13,690 bases of DNA from an uncultured Phycisphaerales bacterium (GCA_937891445.1 CALAFV010000019.1:1-13690), one strand, 5' to 3'; positions 1-7,652 are shown, counted from the first letter of the stretch. Notes: generated by a model not told the origin, from the sequence alone. A program made the numbers and translations.

Positions 1-689
1 CGGTTGCCGACGGGGTCGCCGCCGCCGATGACCGACAGCGGCTTGTTGACGCCCGCGCGGACGATGTCGCCGCCGATGCCGACGCGGGCCGAGCCGCTCT
101 CGAGTTCACCGATCAGTTCGGCGATGGGCCGTGCGCGGCCGCGGCCGCCGTTTCTCCCCTCCGCCTCGGGGTCGTACCACGAGTTGTAGAGTTGGAGGAA
201 GATCCACTGCGTCCACTTGTAGTACGCGGGATCGATCGTCGCGACCTCGCGCGACCAGTCGTAGCAGAAGCCGAAGCGCTGGAGTTGGCGGCGGAAGGTG
301 TCGATCGCCTTGGCGGTGGTGGTCGCCGGGTGGATGTTGGTCTGGATCGCGTACTGCTCGGCGGGGAGGCCGAAGGCGTCCCACCCCATCGGGTGCAGGA
401 CGTTGTGGCCGGTCATCCGCTTGTAGCGGGAGACGATGTCGGTGGCGGTGTACCCCTCGGGGTGGCCGACGTGCAGGCCGGCGCCGGAGGGGTAGGGGAA
501 CATGTCCAGGCAGTAGAACTTGGGACGCGCCCCGTCGAACCCCGGCTCGCCGGGGTTGGGGGCGCGGAAGACGCCCCGCTCGAGCCACTCGCGCTGCCAG
601 CGCTGCTCGATCTCACCGGCCATGGCCGCGGTGTAGCGGTGGGGCGGGATGTCGGGCTCGGACTTGTGGGCGCTTGGGGCGGTGGACAT
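1..689 (-). CDS. leuS: Leucyl-tRNA synthetase, N-terminal part (runs off left edge)
   Basis: Class I aminoacyl-tRNA synthetase that charges tRNA-Leu with leucine in the cytoplasm. 229 residues are visible from an ATG at 689; the frame stays open to base 1, so the C-terminal two thirds or more (family about 800-950 residues) lies outside. The Rossmann start is clear: [17 protein letters not shown] (residues about 64-80), with the class I HIGH signature as HVGH (73-76), then [16 protein letters not shown] (about 99-114) and [16 protein letters not shown] (about 156-171). After this comes a Gly/Arg-rich connective stretch ([18 protein letters not shown]) before the zinc/editing region. From memory it resembles the long insert of actinobacterial-type LeuRS. 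The start is chosen because no Shine-Dalgarno exists but a TAGAGT box lies 8 nt upstream, suggesting leaderless initiation. An in-frame Met at residue 23 is an alternative. It lies 82 nt downstream of the folC stop. Confidence 0.95.
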   Translation of the reverse strand, partial: MSTAPSAHKSEPDIPPHRYTAAMAGEIEQRWQREWLERGVFRAPNPGEPGFDGARPKFYCLDMFPYPSGAGLHVGHPEGYTATDIVSRYKRMTGHNVLHPMGWDAFGLPAEQYAIQTNIHPATTTAKAIDTFRRQLQRFGFCYDWSREVATIDPAYYKWTQWIFLQLYNSWYDPEAEGRNGGRGRARPIAELIGELESGSARVGIGGDIVRAGVNKPLSVIGGGDPVGN

Positions 690-697
690 GGCTGGGG

Positions 698-703
698 ACT
701 CTA
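698..703 (-). promoter_or_regulatory. Putative -10 box (TAGAGT) for leaderless leuS
   Basis: On the minus strand TAGAGT (4 of 6 matches to TATAAT) lies 8 nt before the leuS ATG, and no Shine-Dalgarno lies between them. Transcription starting about 7 nt after the box would begin at or next to the start codon. I see no convincing -35 at the usual distance. The same arrangement occurs before pdxJ, clpS and the secreted protein gene, which is the main reason for calling it. This is inference; transcription start mapping would decide. Confidence 0.45.
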
Positions 704-749
704 GGGGGTCATGGCCCGGCGCGGAACGACCGCCCCGGTGCGCCGTGGT

Positions 750-771
750 CCCCGCGGCGGACCCTGCGGGG
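750..771. terminator. GC-rich hairpin abutting the folC stop codon
   Basis: Six-base arms CCCCGC and GCGGGG enclose a 10-base loop and begin at the base directly after the folC stop (minus-strand direction). No T-run follows, so it is not a canonical intrinsic terminator. It could be a 3'-end stabilising stem or chance pairing in GC-rich DNA. Confidence 0.25.
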
Positions 772-2232
772 CTACGCGGAGGTGTTCTTCCGCCCCGCGG
801 CGAGGGACTGGAGGAACTTCTTCGCCTCTCCAACGAGGTAGACCGAGCCGGTGACGCAGATGAGGTCGTCGCGCCCCGCGGCCCTCGCGGCGGTGCGCAG
901 CGCCTCGGGCAGGTCCTTGGCGACCTGGCTCATCTTGCCCGTAAGTTCCACGAACTTGCGGTGCAGGTCGCGCGGGTCGGCCGACCGGGGGTTGCCGGCG
1001 ACGCGGGTGAAGATGACCTTGTCCGCGCCCAGCGCGATCTGCGAGAGCATCGCCGGCACGTCCTTGTCGGAGCAGCAGGCGAAGACGACGACCATCGAGT
1101 CGTACGAGAAATGCGCCCCGACGGCCTTCACCAGCGCGCGGATCGAGTCCTCATTGTGAGCGACGTCCAGCAGGATGCGGTGGCCGGCGCGGACGATCTC
1201 CATGCGGCCGGGGAGTTCGGTGCGCTCCAGGCCGAGGGTGACCTTGTTCTCCGGCGTGTGGAAGCCGCGCTCGGCGAGTTTGTCGAGGATCGCCAGGGCC
1301 AGGCCGCAGTTGAGCGCCTGGTGCTCGCCGCGGAGGGGAACGCGCAGGTGCTCGAAGGTGTTGCGCGGCGTGGTGAGGCAGACGCGCGCGTGCGGGCCCT
1401 GCGAGGGGGAGTTCTCGAAGCGCACGGAGAAGTCCACGTCCTGCCCGACGACCTGGAGCGAGCAGCCGACCCGCGCGGCCTCCTCCTTGAGAACCTCCAG
1501 CACGGAGGGCTTCTGCTGGACGGTCAACGCCGGCACGCCGGGCTTGAAGATCCCGGCCTTCTCGCGGGCGATCTTCTCCGGCGTGTCGCCCAGCAGTTGC
1601 ATGTGGTCCATGCCGATCGCCGTGATCGCGGCGACCTCGGGGATGATGACGTTGGTCGAGTCGAGGCGGCCGCCCAGGCCGGTCTCGATGACCGCGATGT
1701 CCACCGCCTGCTCGGCGAAGTACGCCATCGCCATGGCGGTGAGCAGTTCGAAGAACGTGGCGGGGCCGTGGGCCTCCTCGGCGGCGGCGGCGGCCTCGCG
1801 GACGCGCCCGGCCAGGCGGGTGAAGTCCGCGTGCGGGATCATGCGCCGGTTGATGCGGATGCGCTCGCGCACGTCCACCAGGTGCGGGCTGGTGTAGATG
1901 CCGACGGTGCAGCCGCAGGCCTCCAGGCAGGAGGCGGCCATCTCGCAGGTGCTCCCCTTGCCCTTGGTGCCGGCGACGTGCACCGTGCGGATGGCGCGGT
2001 GCGGATCGCCCAGTGCGGCGAGGATCGCGTGCATGCGATCGAGTTTGAAGGCGTCGGGGGCGAGGCGCGTCGGGCGCGTGCGCTCGAAGTCCACGCGGTC
2101 GTACAGGTAGCGCAGCGCCTCCTGGTACGTCGCGGGAGCGGCCGGGTCGGCCGCGGCCTCCGGCGGAGGCGCCGGAGGGGCTGGGCTCAGCCGTCGGATA
2201 CGCCTCACGGGGGAGGCGGGCTTCTCTGCCAT
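772..2232 (-). CDS. folC: Bifunctional folylpolyglutamate synthase / dihydrofolate synthase
   Basis: ATP-dependent Mur-ligase-fold enzyme that adds L-glutamate to dihydropteroate and/or extends polyglutamate on reduced folates in the cytoplasm. The 486-residue protein (family about 420-450) shows [13 protein letters not shown] (about 83-95) containing the P-loop GTKGKGST, then [16 protein letters not shown] (about 113-128). Further on are the central-domain segments [20 protein letters not shown] and [10 protein letters not shown], and the Mur-ligase C-domain motif LDVAHNEDS. The extra length is a Pro/Ala-rich N-terminal tail of about 35 residues that looks disordered. The ATG at 2230-2232 is supported by a TGAGGTG Shine-Dalgarno at 2241-2247. 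It sits 273 nt after dapA and 82 nt before leuS. From sequence alone I cannot tell whether it has both activities or only the polyglutamylation one. Confidence 0.93.
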   Translation of the reverse strand: MAEKPASPVRRIRRLSPAPPAPPPEAAADPAAPATYQEALRYLYDRVDFERTRPTRLAPDAFKLDRMHAILAALGDPHRAIRTVHVAGTKGKGSTCEMAASCLEACGCTVGIYTSPHLVDVRERIRINRRMIPHADFTRLAGRVREAAAAAEEAHGPATFFELLTAMAMAYFAEQAVDIAVIETGLGGRLDSTNVIIPEVAAITAIGMDHMQLLGDTPEKIAREKAGIFKPGVPALTVQQKPSVLEVLKEEAARVGCSLQVVGQDVDFSVRFENSPSQGPHARVCLTTPRNTFEHLRVPLRGEHQALNCGLALAILDKLAERGFHTPENKVTLGLERTELPGRMEIVRAGHRILLDVAHNEDSIRALVKAVGAHFSYDSMVVVFACCSDKDVPAMLSQIALGADKVIFTRVAGNPRSADPRDLHRKFVELTGKMSQVAKDLPEALRTAARAAGRDDLICVTGSVYLVGEAKKFLQSLAAGRKNTSA

Positions 2233-2505
2233 GGATCGATCACCTCACGCGACGACGGCACGCGGCAGGGCAGGGGTAGGGGCCCCGGCGGGTGCTCGCT
2301 CGCGGTGAATCTGCTGCATGTATGCCCCCCGAACCGGGTGCCTCTTCCGGTCGCGGACCTCCGCGTCGGAGCGGCTCGGGGCCGGCGGAAGGAATATACG
2401 CGGGCGCGACGGTTTCCGAGGAGAGCCTGCCGCAAAAAAAACTCCCCCCGGGGCGCACCCGTGTGTCGCCGGCGGATGGGCGCATGCGGCCCGCGCGGCG
2501 GCGCG
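2233..2505. other. Intergenic region between dapA and folC
   Basis: At 273 nt this is the longest gap in the window. It holds the folC Shine-Dalgarno (2241-2247), an eight-base T-run on the minus strand (2434-2441) and a TATATT hexamer on the minus strand near 2393-2398 that could be a -10 element for folC, though no -35 is recognisable at 16-18 nt. A 24-codon minus-strand reading frame (2245-2319, beginning MQQIHRERAP) ends in a TGA inside the folC Shine-Dalgarno; it may be chance. I see no RNA gene or riboswitch that I can support. Confidence 0.5.
2434..2465 (-). terminator. Weak candidate terminator after dapA
   Basis: Reading the minus strand, a small CGGG/CCCG hairpin with a five-base loop is followed by a G-rich spacer and then eight T residues (2434-2441), about 40-70 nt after the dapA stop. 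The T-run is exceptional in this GC-rich sequence. The stem is only 4 bp and is separated from the T-run by 7 nt, so efficient intrinsic termination is doubtful. Confidence 0.25.
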
Positions 2506-3426
2506 TCACAGCAACTTCTGTTCCACCAACGCCTTCTGCACCGCCTTGAGGGTCTCGGGCGAGCAGTCGGTCATCGGCAGCCGCAGCACACCCGAATCCC
2601 GCCCGAGCAGTTTCATCGCGGCCTTGACGGGAATCGGGTTGGTCTCCAGGAACATCGCGCGGCAGAGCGGGAAGAGGTCGCGGTGGATCGACAGCGCTTC
2701 CTCCCAGCGGTTGTTCAGGAATGCGTTGCACAGCGACGCGACCTTTGCGGGCACGATGTTGGACACGACGCTCACCACGCCCACCGCCCCGACGCTGGCG
2801 AACGGGAGCGTCATCGAGTCGTCGCCCGAAAGCAGGGCCAGGTCCGGGCAGCGCATCGCGATCTCGGTGGCCGAGTCGGTGGAGCCCGTCGCCTCCTTGC
2901 AGGCGCGGATGTTGGGGTGCTTGGCGAGGCGCTCGATGGTCGCGGGGGTGAGCGCGACGCCCGTGCGTCCCGGAATGTTGTACAGCATGACCGGGAGGTC
3001 GGCTGCGTCGGCGATGGTGATGAAGTGGCGGTACAGCCCCTCCTGCGTGGGCTTGTTGTAGTAGGGGTTGACCGAGAGCGTGGCGTCCACGCCGATCTGG
3101 GCGGCGAGGCGCTGGAGTTCCACGGCGTGGGCGGTGGAGTTCGAGCCCGTGCCGGCGATGACCATCATGCCCTCGGCGCGGCCGCGCTCGACCGAGGCGC
3201 GGACGAGGTGCTCCCACTCGTGATGGGTGAGGGTCGGGCTCTCGCCGGTGGTGCCGGCGACGACGATGCCCGTGACGCCGCCGCGGGCCTGGTCGGCGAT
3301 CTGTTTCTCGAGGCGGCCGTAGTCGATCTCGCGCCCGTCGGGCGGGAAGGGGGTGATGATGGCGGTGAAGGCGCCGCGGAAGCGGCGGTGCGTGGGCGCG
3401 TGGGAATGAGGAGTGGACTGCGTCAT
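2506..3426 (-). CDS. dapA: 4-hydroxy-tetrahydrodipicolinate synthase
   Basis: Class I aldolase-type (beta/alpha)8 enzyme that condenses pyruvate with aspartate semialdehyde, the committed step of the diaminopimelate/lysine pathway. The 306-residue protein has all family landmarks: VVAGTTGESPTL (about 55-66) with the Thr-Thr pair that relays protons, YYNKPTQEGLYRHF (122-135) with the triad Tyr at 123, LYNIPGRTG (148-156) with the second Tyr at 149 and substrate-binding Arg at 154, and CKEATGS (176-182) with Schiff-base Lys177. ETNPIPVKAAM (261-271) is also typical. The ATG at 3424-3426 has GGAG at 3432-3435, 5 nt upstream. It lies 44 nt after the acetyltransferase gene and is probably co-transcribed with it. 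Other members of this superfamily (NanA, HpaI-like) are less likely given the complete DapA signature. Confidence 0.95.
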   Translation of the reverse strand: MTQSTPHSHAPTHRRFRGAFTAIITPFPPDGREIDYGRLEKQIADQARGGVTGIVVAGTTGESPTLTHHEWEHLVRASVERGRAEGMMVIAGTGSNSTAHAVELQRLAAQIGVDATLSVNPYYNKPTQEGLYRHFITIADAADLPVMLYNIPGRTGVALTPATIERLAKHPNIRACKEATGSTDSATEIAMRCPDLALLSGDDSMTLPFASVGAVGVVSVVSNIVPAKVASLCNAFLNNRWEEALSIHRDLFPLCRAMFLETNPIPVKAAMKLLGRDSGVLRLPMTDCSPETLKAVQKALVEQKLL

Positions 3427-3470
3427 GCTCGCTCCGGCCCCCCGTCTCAGCCTCCCGCCCCGCCAAGCGT

Positions 3471-4085
3471 CTACCGCCCCCGTCGCCCGGACGGATTGTT
3501 AGCCCGCCACAGCGGCGTTGCGCCGTCGATGGGTTTGACCCAGATCGACATCTGGATGTCGTCCACGTAGCGCCCGGGTCCGAGTTTGAACTCGCGGATG
3601 CGGCGTCCTTCTTCGGCGAAGCCAAGCGAGGCGTAGAGGGCGATCGCTTTGTGGTTGGTGGCGTAGACGCCGAGGCAGACCTTCTCGATCTCCTCGCTGG
3701 CGGCGGCCCAGTCGAGCAGCGTCGAGATCAGGGCCCGCCCGACGCCGCGGCCGCGCCATGCCTGCGCGACGCCGACGCCGAAGTGCCCGTGGTGGGCCAT
3801 GCGCCGGCGCGGATGATTCTTGAACTGGAGGTTGCCGATGATCTCGCCGCCGTGCAGGGCGATCAGGGCCAGGCAGCCGGGGCGCTCGGCGATGTCGCGG
3901 AGGACTTCGGCGTGCTCGTCGGCGGTCTTGTCGAACTCGTCGGGCTGGGTGATGGAGAACTCGTGCGTGCCCAGTTCCTCGCGGATGTGCTCGACGACGG
4001 CCCCGGCGTCCTCCGGGAGGGGCGAGCGGATGGTGATCCGCTCGCCGCGGCGGAGGGTGATCTCGATGGGGTCGAGCACGGCCAC
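3471..4085 (-). CDS. GNAT-family N-acetyltransferase
   Basis: A GCN5-related acetyltransferase that would transfer acetyl from acetyl-CoA to an amine or protein N-terminus; the substrate is unknown. The 204-residue single domain has motif A as FGVGVAQAWRGRGVGRALI (about 102-120), where RGRGVG (111-116) is the acetyl-CoA pyrophosphate loop. Motif B follows as NHKAIALYASLGFAEEGR, with the RimJ/RimL-like ending YVDDIQMSIW. The start is GTG at 4083-4085, set by AGGAG at 4092-4096 (6 nt spacing). That Shine-Dalgarno overlaps the stop codon of the upstream DinB gene, implying translational coupling. The C-terminal tail (NNPSGRRGR) is basic. Family call is firm; substrate is not predictable. Confidence 0.88.
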   Translation of the reverse strand: MAVLDPIEITLRRGERITIRSPLPEDAGAVVEHIREELGTHEFSITQPDEFDKTADEHAEVLRDIAERPGCLALIALHGGEIIGNLQFKNHPRRRMAHHGHFGVGVAQAWRGRGVGRALISTLLDWAAASEEIEKVCLGVYATNHKAIALYASLGFAEEGRRIREFKLGPGRYVDDIQMSIWVKPIDGATPLWRANNPSGRRGR

Positions 4086-4094
4086 GGGCGGCTC

Positions 4095-4622
4095 CTATGA
4101 CGGGCGTGTGCGCGCGAAGGCGATGTAATCGGTGACGGCGACGGCGCCGCCGCACTCGGCGACAAGACGGGCGATCTGGCCGCGGTGGTAGGTGGAGTGG
4201 TTGACGACGTGGGTGAGGATGTCTGAGACGACGGTGTCGTACGCCACGCCCTCGGTGGAGGTGTAGCGGCAGACGGAGGCGAGCAGTTCGGGCGTGAGCC
4301 GCGAGACGTACGCGCCCCAGCGCTCGTCCATCTCGGCGCACTCGCCGATGACCGCCTCCAGCGAGCGGGTGGGGAACATCCCCTCGTCGAGGCTCGGGGG
4401 CTCACCGGCGCCGAGGCGGCTGAGCCACATCTTCCGGGCCCACTGCACGTGGGCCCAGATCTGGAGGGCCTTGATCAGCGCCGGCGCTTCGGCCGCGGCG
4501 CCGCCGTGCTCGAGGTGGTCCCGCGCCGAGCGCAGCGAGGCGTTCACGCGGGCGTTGGCCCACAGTTCGTACTCGTGGAGGCGGCGGAAGTGCTCGGGCG
4601 GGACTGGCGGGACGGGTGTCAC
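4095..4622 (-). CDS. DinB-family four-helix metalloprotein
   Basis: A 175-residue member of the DinB/YfiT-like four-helix bundle superfamily, which includes metal-dependent thiol-S-transferases (bacillithiol/mycothiol dependent) and many proteins of unknown role. The bundle's metal site is visible: His58 in QIWAHVQW, and His142 and His146 in THVVNHSTYHRGQIARL. The ending VTDYIAFAR is typical of the family. The start is GTG at 4620-4622 with AGGAG at 4629-4633, 6 nt upstream. It follows pdxJ by 26 nt and precedes the acetyltransferase by 9 nt, so it appears to be an internal gene of the pdxJ unit. Despite the name, DinB members are not generally damage-induced, and no SOS-type box is seen here. 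Confidence 0.87.
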   Translation of the reverse strand: MTPVPPVPPEHFRRLHEYELWANARVNASLRSARDHLEHGGAAAEAPALIKALQIWAHVQWARKMWLSRLGAGEPPSLDEGMFPTRSLEAVIGECAEMDERWGAYVSRLTPELLASVCRYTSTEGVAYDTVVSDILTHVVNHSTYHRGQIARLVAECGGAVAVTDYIAFARTRPS

Positions 4623-4648
4623 GGCTCGCTCCTGCGGTCAATCCTGGT

Positions 4649-5467
4649 TCACGACGGCAGACGGCCCGATGATGCGCGCGGCCCCGCGGCCGCGGCCTCG
4701 GTCATCAGGCGCTTCATTTCCGCGACGGCGCTGCGCAGACCGGTGTAGATCGCGCGGCAGACGATCGAGTGGCCGATGTGCAGTTCGCTGATCCCCGGCA
4801 GGGCGGCGATGGGGGCGACGTTGTGGTAGTTCAGCGCGTGGCCGGCGTTGAAGCGCATGCCGCCCGGCCCGCCGCCGCGCGAGGCGCGGATGCGACGGCC
4901 GGCGTCGGCGACCTTCTCCAGTTCGGCGGCGAGGGCCGGGTCGAGGAAGTCGCCCCCGGCGCGAGCGAAGGCGGCGGCGTAGGGGCCGGTGTGGATCTCG
5001 CACATGTCGAAACCGCACGCCGCGGCGGCCTCGACCTGCGCCGGCTCGGCGTCGATGAAGGCCGAGACGCGGATGCCGGCTTCGTGCAACTGAGCCACGA
5101 CGTCCTTGAGCCGGGCGCTGTGGCGCACGACGTCCAGGCCCCCCTCGGTCGTGATCTCCATGCGGCCCTCGGGGACCAGGGCGCACTCGTGCGGCCCGCC
5201 CGCCCCGCTGGTCCTCAGGCGGCGCGCAATCGCGACCATCTCGTCGGTCGCGGCCATCTCGAGGTTCAGCCGCACCTTGAGCGACTCGGCGAGGCGCTCG
5301 ACGTCGCGGTCGTTGATGTGGCGGCGGTCTTCGCGCAGGTGAACGGTGATGATGTCGGCGCCGCCCAGTTCCGCCTCGTGCGCGGCGCGGACGGGGTCGG
5401 GCTCGTCGGCGCGGCGCGCCTGGCGCACCGTGGCGACGTGGTCGATGTTCACGCCCAGGTGGAGCAT
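4649..5467 (-). CDS. pdxJ: Pyridoxine 5'-phosphate synthase
   Basis: Last step of the DXP-dependent vitamin B6 pathway: condenses 3-amino-2-oxopropyl phosphate with 1-deoxyxylulose 5-phosphate. The 272-residue TIM barrel matches E. coli PdxJ throughout: LGVNIDHVATVRQAR (4-18), ITVHLREDRRHINDRDV (40-56) with catalytic His43, LNLEMA (67-72) with Glu70, LVPEGRMEITTEGGLDV (97-113), EIHTGPYA (157-164) and NAGHALNYHNV (207-217) with His210. GHSIVCRAIYTGL is the C-terminal phosphate region. It is about 30 residues longer than usual, partly from a small insert after residue 195 (SRGGGPGG) and an Ala/Ser-rich C-terminal tail. The start ATG has no Shine-Dalgarno, but a TAGACT box lies 5 nt upstream, suggesting a leaderless mRNA. 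It heads the pdxJ-dinB-GNAT-dapA row and is divergent from the glycosyltransferase. Confidence 0.96.
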   Translation of the reverse strand: MLHLGVNIDHVATVRQARRADEPDPVRAAHEAELGGADIITVHLREDRRHINDRDVERLAESLKVRLNLEMAATDEMVAIARRLRTSGAGGPHECALVPEGRMEITTEGGLDVVRHSARLKDVVAQLHEAGIRVSAFIDAEPAQVEAAAACGFDMCEIHTGPYAAAFARAGGDFLDPALAAELEKVADAGRRIRASRGGGPGGMRFNAGHALNYHNVAPIAALPGISELHIGHSIVCRAIYTGLRSAVAEMKRLMTEAAAAGPRASSGRLPS

Positions 5468-5472
5468 GGGTG

Positions 5473-5478
5473 AGTCTA
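5473..5478 (-). promoter_or_regulatory. Putative -10 box (TAGACT) for leaderless pdxJ
   Basis: TAGACT on the minus strand lies 5 nt before the pdxJ ATG with no Shine-Dalgarno between. Partly overlapping it on the plus strand is TACGCT (5477-5482), which could serve the divergent glycosyltransferase, so the 74-nt gap may hold back-to-back promoters. No clear -35 elements are seen. The call rests on the repeated pattern before other genes in the window. Confidence 0.45.
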
Positions 5479-5541
5479 CGCTTGGGGGCCGAGGGGGCGT
5501 TGCGGGGAGAACCGGGCGGCGGGGCAGCGAGCGGACCGGCA

Positions 5542-6852
5542 GTGCGCATCCTCATCACGACCATCGGTTCCGCGGGCGACGTCAACCCGTTTGTCGCGAT
5601 CGGCCGGGCCTTGCGCCAGCGCGGACATGACGTGGTGATGCTCGTGAATCCGCACTTCGAGCCGCGGGTCCGCGCCGCGGGGCTGGGCTTTGAGCCGCTG
5701 GGGACCGAGGAGGACTTCCTGCGGGCCCTGCATCACCCCGACCTGGTCCACCCGCGGAAGAGCCCGGCGCTGGTCGTGCGCGAACTGATCCACACCGCGG
5801 TCCGGCCGACTGTCGAGGCCGTCGAGCGGCTGGTGCGCGAGTTCAAGCCCGACGTGCTGCTGCGGCACCACATCAGTTTCGGGGCACGGTGGGTCGCGGA
5901 GCGGCACGGTGTGCCGCAGGCGGTGGTCGTGCTGTCGCCGATGTTCTGGTTCTCGCGGCACGAGGCGCCGATCTACCGGCCGCTGCCGCTGATGCGCCGG
6001 CAGCCGTACTGGGTGGTCCGCGCGGGCGTGCGCGTGGGGCGGCACATGATGCGGTGGATCGTGGACCGGCCGATGAACGCCCTGGCCCGCGAGATGGGCT
6101 ACCCCACGACGCGCGACATGATCTTCCACGAAGCCGTGCGGCCTGGTGAGGACGGGGCGGTGCTGGGGCTCTGGTCGCCGCACGTGCGCCCGCGGATGCC
6201 CGATGACCCGCCGTCGTCCACCATCTGCGGCTACGCCTGGTTCGACCGCCAGCACGTGGACGAGCACGCGCCGGAGGACATCGGGCGGTTCCTCGAAGAC
6301 GGCGAGCCGCCGATCATCTTCACGCTGGGCACGAGCGTCGTGCACCACGCGGGGGACTTCTACCGGCGAGCCGCGGAGGCCTGCCGGCTGCTGGGCCGGC
6401 GCGGTCTGCTGCTGACCGGGAGGCCCGAGTACGCCCCGTCGGCGCGCGACCTGCCGCGCGGGGTCGCGGCGTTCACGTATGCCCCGTTCTCGGCGGTGCT
6501 GCACGGGGGGTGCGTAACGGTCCACCACGGCGGCGCCGGCACCACGGCCCAAGCGATGCGCGCCGGGCGGCCGGCGCTGATCATCCCCTTCGCCAACGAC
6601 GAGTTCGACAACGCCGAGCGTGCCCGCGACCTGGGCGTCGCCGAGAGCCTGTGGAACCCGCGGGCCTCGCCCCGGACGCTCGCGCGACTGCTCGGACGTC
6701 TGCTCGACGACGACGGCGTACGCACACGCGCGGCTGATCTCGGCGCAAGACTCCGCGCTGAGGACGGCGCGGCCACCGCGGCCGACACGCTCGAACGCAT
6801 CGCGGCGGGCGCCGCGCGGCCGGTGACTGCGCAGGAAGTTCGGTCCGCTTGA
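5542..6852 (+). CDS. GT1-type glycosyltransferase (UGT/MGT-like)
   Basis: A GT-B-fold glycosyltransferase resembling the family that glycosylates lipids, sterols or secondary metabolites with NDP-sugars. The acceptor cannot be told. With the GTG at 5542 the product is 436 residues and begins VRILITTIGSAGDVNPFVAI, the canonical N-terminus of the Glycos_transf_28 domain with its Gly-rich loop (about residues 8-13). The C-terminal donor-binding half shows TLGTSV (about 261-266), then VHHGGAGTTAQAMRAGRPAL (about 327-346) and PFANDEFDNAERARDLG, the UDPGT-type signature in which Glu replaces the usual Gln after the Asp. The frame is open back to a GTG at 5470, but those 24 residues are Gly/Ala-rich linker and would leave 2 nt to the divergent pdxJ start; the upstream start cannot be excluded. 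No strong Shine-Dalgarno precedes 5542. It converges with the toxin gene, one base between the stops. Confidence 0.88.
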   Translation: MRILITTIGSAGDVNPFVAIGRALRQRGHDVVMLVNPHFEPRVRAAGLGFEPLGTEEDFLRALHHPDLVHPRKSPALVVRELIHTAVRPTVEAVERLVREFKPDVLLRHHISFGARWVAERHGVPQAVVVLSPMFWFSRHEAPIYRPLPLMRRQPYWVVRAGVRVGRHMMRWIVDRPMNALAREMGYPTTRDMIFHEAVRPGEDGAVLGLWSPHVRPRMPDDPPSSTICGYAWFDRQHVDEHAPEDIGRFLEDGEPPIIFTLGTSVVHHAGDFYRRAAEACRLLGRRGLLLTGRPEYAPSARDLPRGVAAFTYAPFSAVLHGGCVTVHHGGAGTTAQAMRAGRPALIIPFANDEFDNAERARDLGVAESLWNPRASPRTLARLLGRLLDDDGVRTRAADLGARLRAEDGAATAADTLERIAAGAARPVTAQEVRSA

Positions 6853-6853
6853 A

Positions 6854-7294
6854 CTAGAGGCCGAGCAAGCGGAGGAACTTGCCCGGCCTCATGATCACGA
6901 CCCCGTCAACCGGCCCGCTCTCGAAGAACCGGCCGAAACACTTGCCGTCGCCGGTCAGAAGATACCCGCAGTTGTGCTCAATCGCTCCGAGGAGGATCGG
7001 CACATCGTTCGGATCGGGGAGCGACCAGCCCGTAAAGAGCGGTGTTGTCCCGTCGTCGTCGTATGGGTGCACTTCCATCTGGTGCAACAGGTCGCACAGC
7101 CTGTCGCGGCACGCCGCCGGATCGGCCTCGCGCGCCAGGTTGTCCCATGCTTCCTTCGCGGCGTACTCGTTCGTGACGAGCGTGATGCGAGGAATGTCCC
7201 ACAGCTTGCAACACCCTCCGCCCAGCGCTGCCGCGTAAAGAACGTTGGCATCGAGGAAGGCGCGGATCGGTTCATTCGGAATCGGGGCGTTCAT
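6854..7294 (-). CDS. PIN-domain ribonuclease toxin
   Basis: A 146-residue PIN-domain protein, presumably the metal-dependent RNase toxin of a type II toxin-antitoxin pair (VapC-like, closest in pattern to the PIN_3 subgroup). The four acidic PIN residues are visible: Asp15 in AFLDANVLYAA, Glu48 in AAKEAWDNL, Asp97 in LPDPNDVPILLGAI and Asp116 in LLTGDGKCFG. The start ATG (7292-7294) lies inside the antitoxin gene (23-nt overlap), and no clear Shine-Dalgarno precedes it, so translation is probably coupled to the antitoxin. Third codon positions use A/T more freely than in the neighbours, suggesting later acquisition. The RNA target is unknown. Confidence 0.85.
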   Translation of the reverse strand: MNAPIPNEPIRAFLDANVLYAAALGGGCCKLWDIPRITLVTNEYAAKEAWDNLAREADPAACRDRLCDLLHQMEVHPYDDDGTTPLFTGWSLPDPNDVPILLGAIEHNCGYLLTGDGKCFGRFFESGPVDGVVIMRPGKFLRLLGL

Positions 7295-7571
7295 GCGGGA
7301 TCTGGTCCGGGTCCAGACCCATACTTTCTACCAGTTTCCTCGCCCGCGCATAGTCGTCCGCGTCCACAGCGTTGTTGAGGATGAACTCCGCCCGCCGTCG
7401 GCTGTCGTAGACCTCAACGGGCACCGCCTTGGCTGGCCGCAACAGGATGCCCTCCGGCCGGGCCTCAGCAATGAGGAGGCATCCCTCCTCCAGCCCGTAC
7501 TCTTTCCGCAACCTGGCCGGGATGACAACAACCCCGCGTCGGTTGAGCCTGATCGTTTCCGGGGTCATCAT
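7272..7571 (-). CDS. AbrB/MazE/SpoVT-type antitoxin
   Basis: A 99-residue protein with an N-terminal swapped-hairpin AbrB DNA-binding domain (TIRLNRRGVVVIPARLRKEY, about 6-25, then GLEEG). The charged C-terminal half (YDSRRRAEFILNNAVDADDY) probably embraces the toxin. As first gene of a pair with the PIN toxin it should neutralise the toxin and autorepress the operon, probably through the AT-rich region upstream. Two consecutive ATGs follow a GGAGGAG Shine-Dalgarno; AGGAG is 3 nt from the first and 6 nt from the second, so the second (7568) may be the true start. AbrB-type antitoxins do pair with PIN toxins (the VapB class), so the pairing is orthodox. Confidence 0.85.
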   Translation of the reverse strand: MMTPETIRLNRRGVVVIPARLRKEYGLEEGCLLIAEARPEGILLRPAKAVPVEVYDSRRRAEFILNNAVDADDYARARKLVESMGLDPDQIPHERPDSE

Positions 7572-7652
7572 CCACTCCTCCCCGCGCCTCCCTCTGAGAA
7601 TCTGAACATCGGAAAATCTGCAATACGGCTACGTATGGGTCAAGCCACGTGT

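Noticed and set aside
2317..2326. Near-palindrome GCATGTATGC in the dapA-folC gap
   Set aside because: Imperfect and short, with no second copy or promoter relation to support a regulatory role.
649..3570. A 973-codon plus-strand open frame antisense to folC and dapA
   Set aside because: It lies opposite two unmistakable enzymes, is dominated by Gly/Ala/Arg/Val/Asp, and has no recognisable domain. It is a by-product of high GC at third positions.
2240..3625. A 461-codon minus-strand frame overlapping dapA in another phase
   Set aside because: Extremely Arg/Pro-rich, and the dapA frame contains every catalytic motif.
3427..4633. Shared leader string GGAGCGAGC before the dapA and dinB starts
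   Set aside because: Nine bases that include the Shine-Dalgarno; with two occurrences, coincidence or a simple translation-signal preference is sufficient.
5470..5541. Extended glycosyltransferase start at GTG 5470
   Set aside because: It would add 24 Gly/Ala-rich residues before the canonical N-terminus and leave 2 nt to the divergent pdxJ start. Kept as a possible alternative because GGAG lies 5 nt before it.
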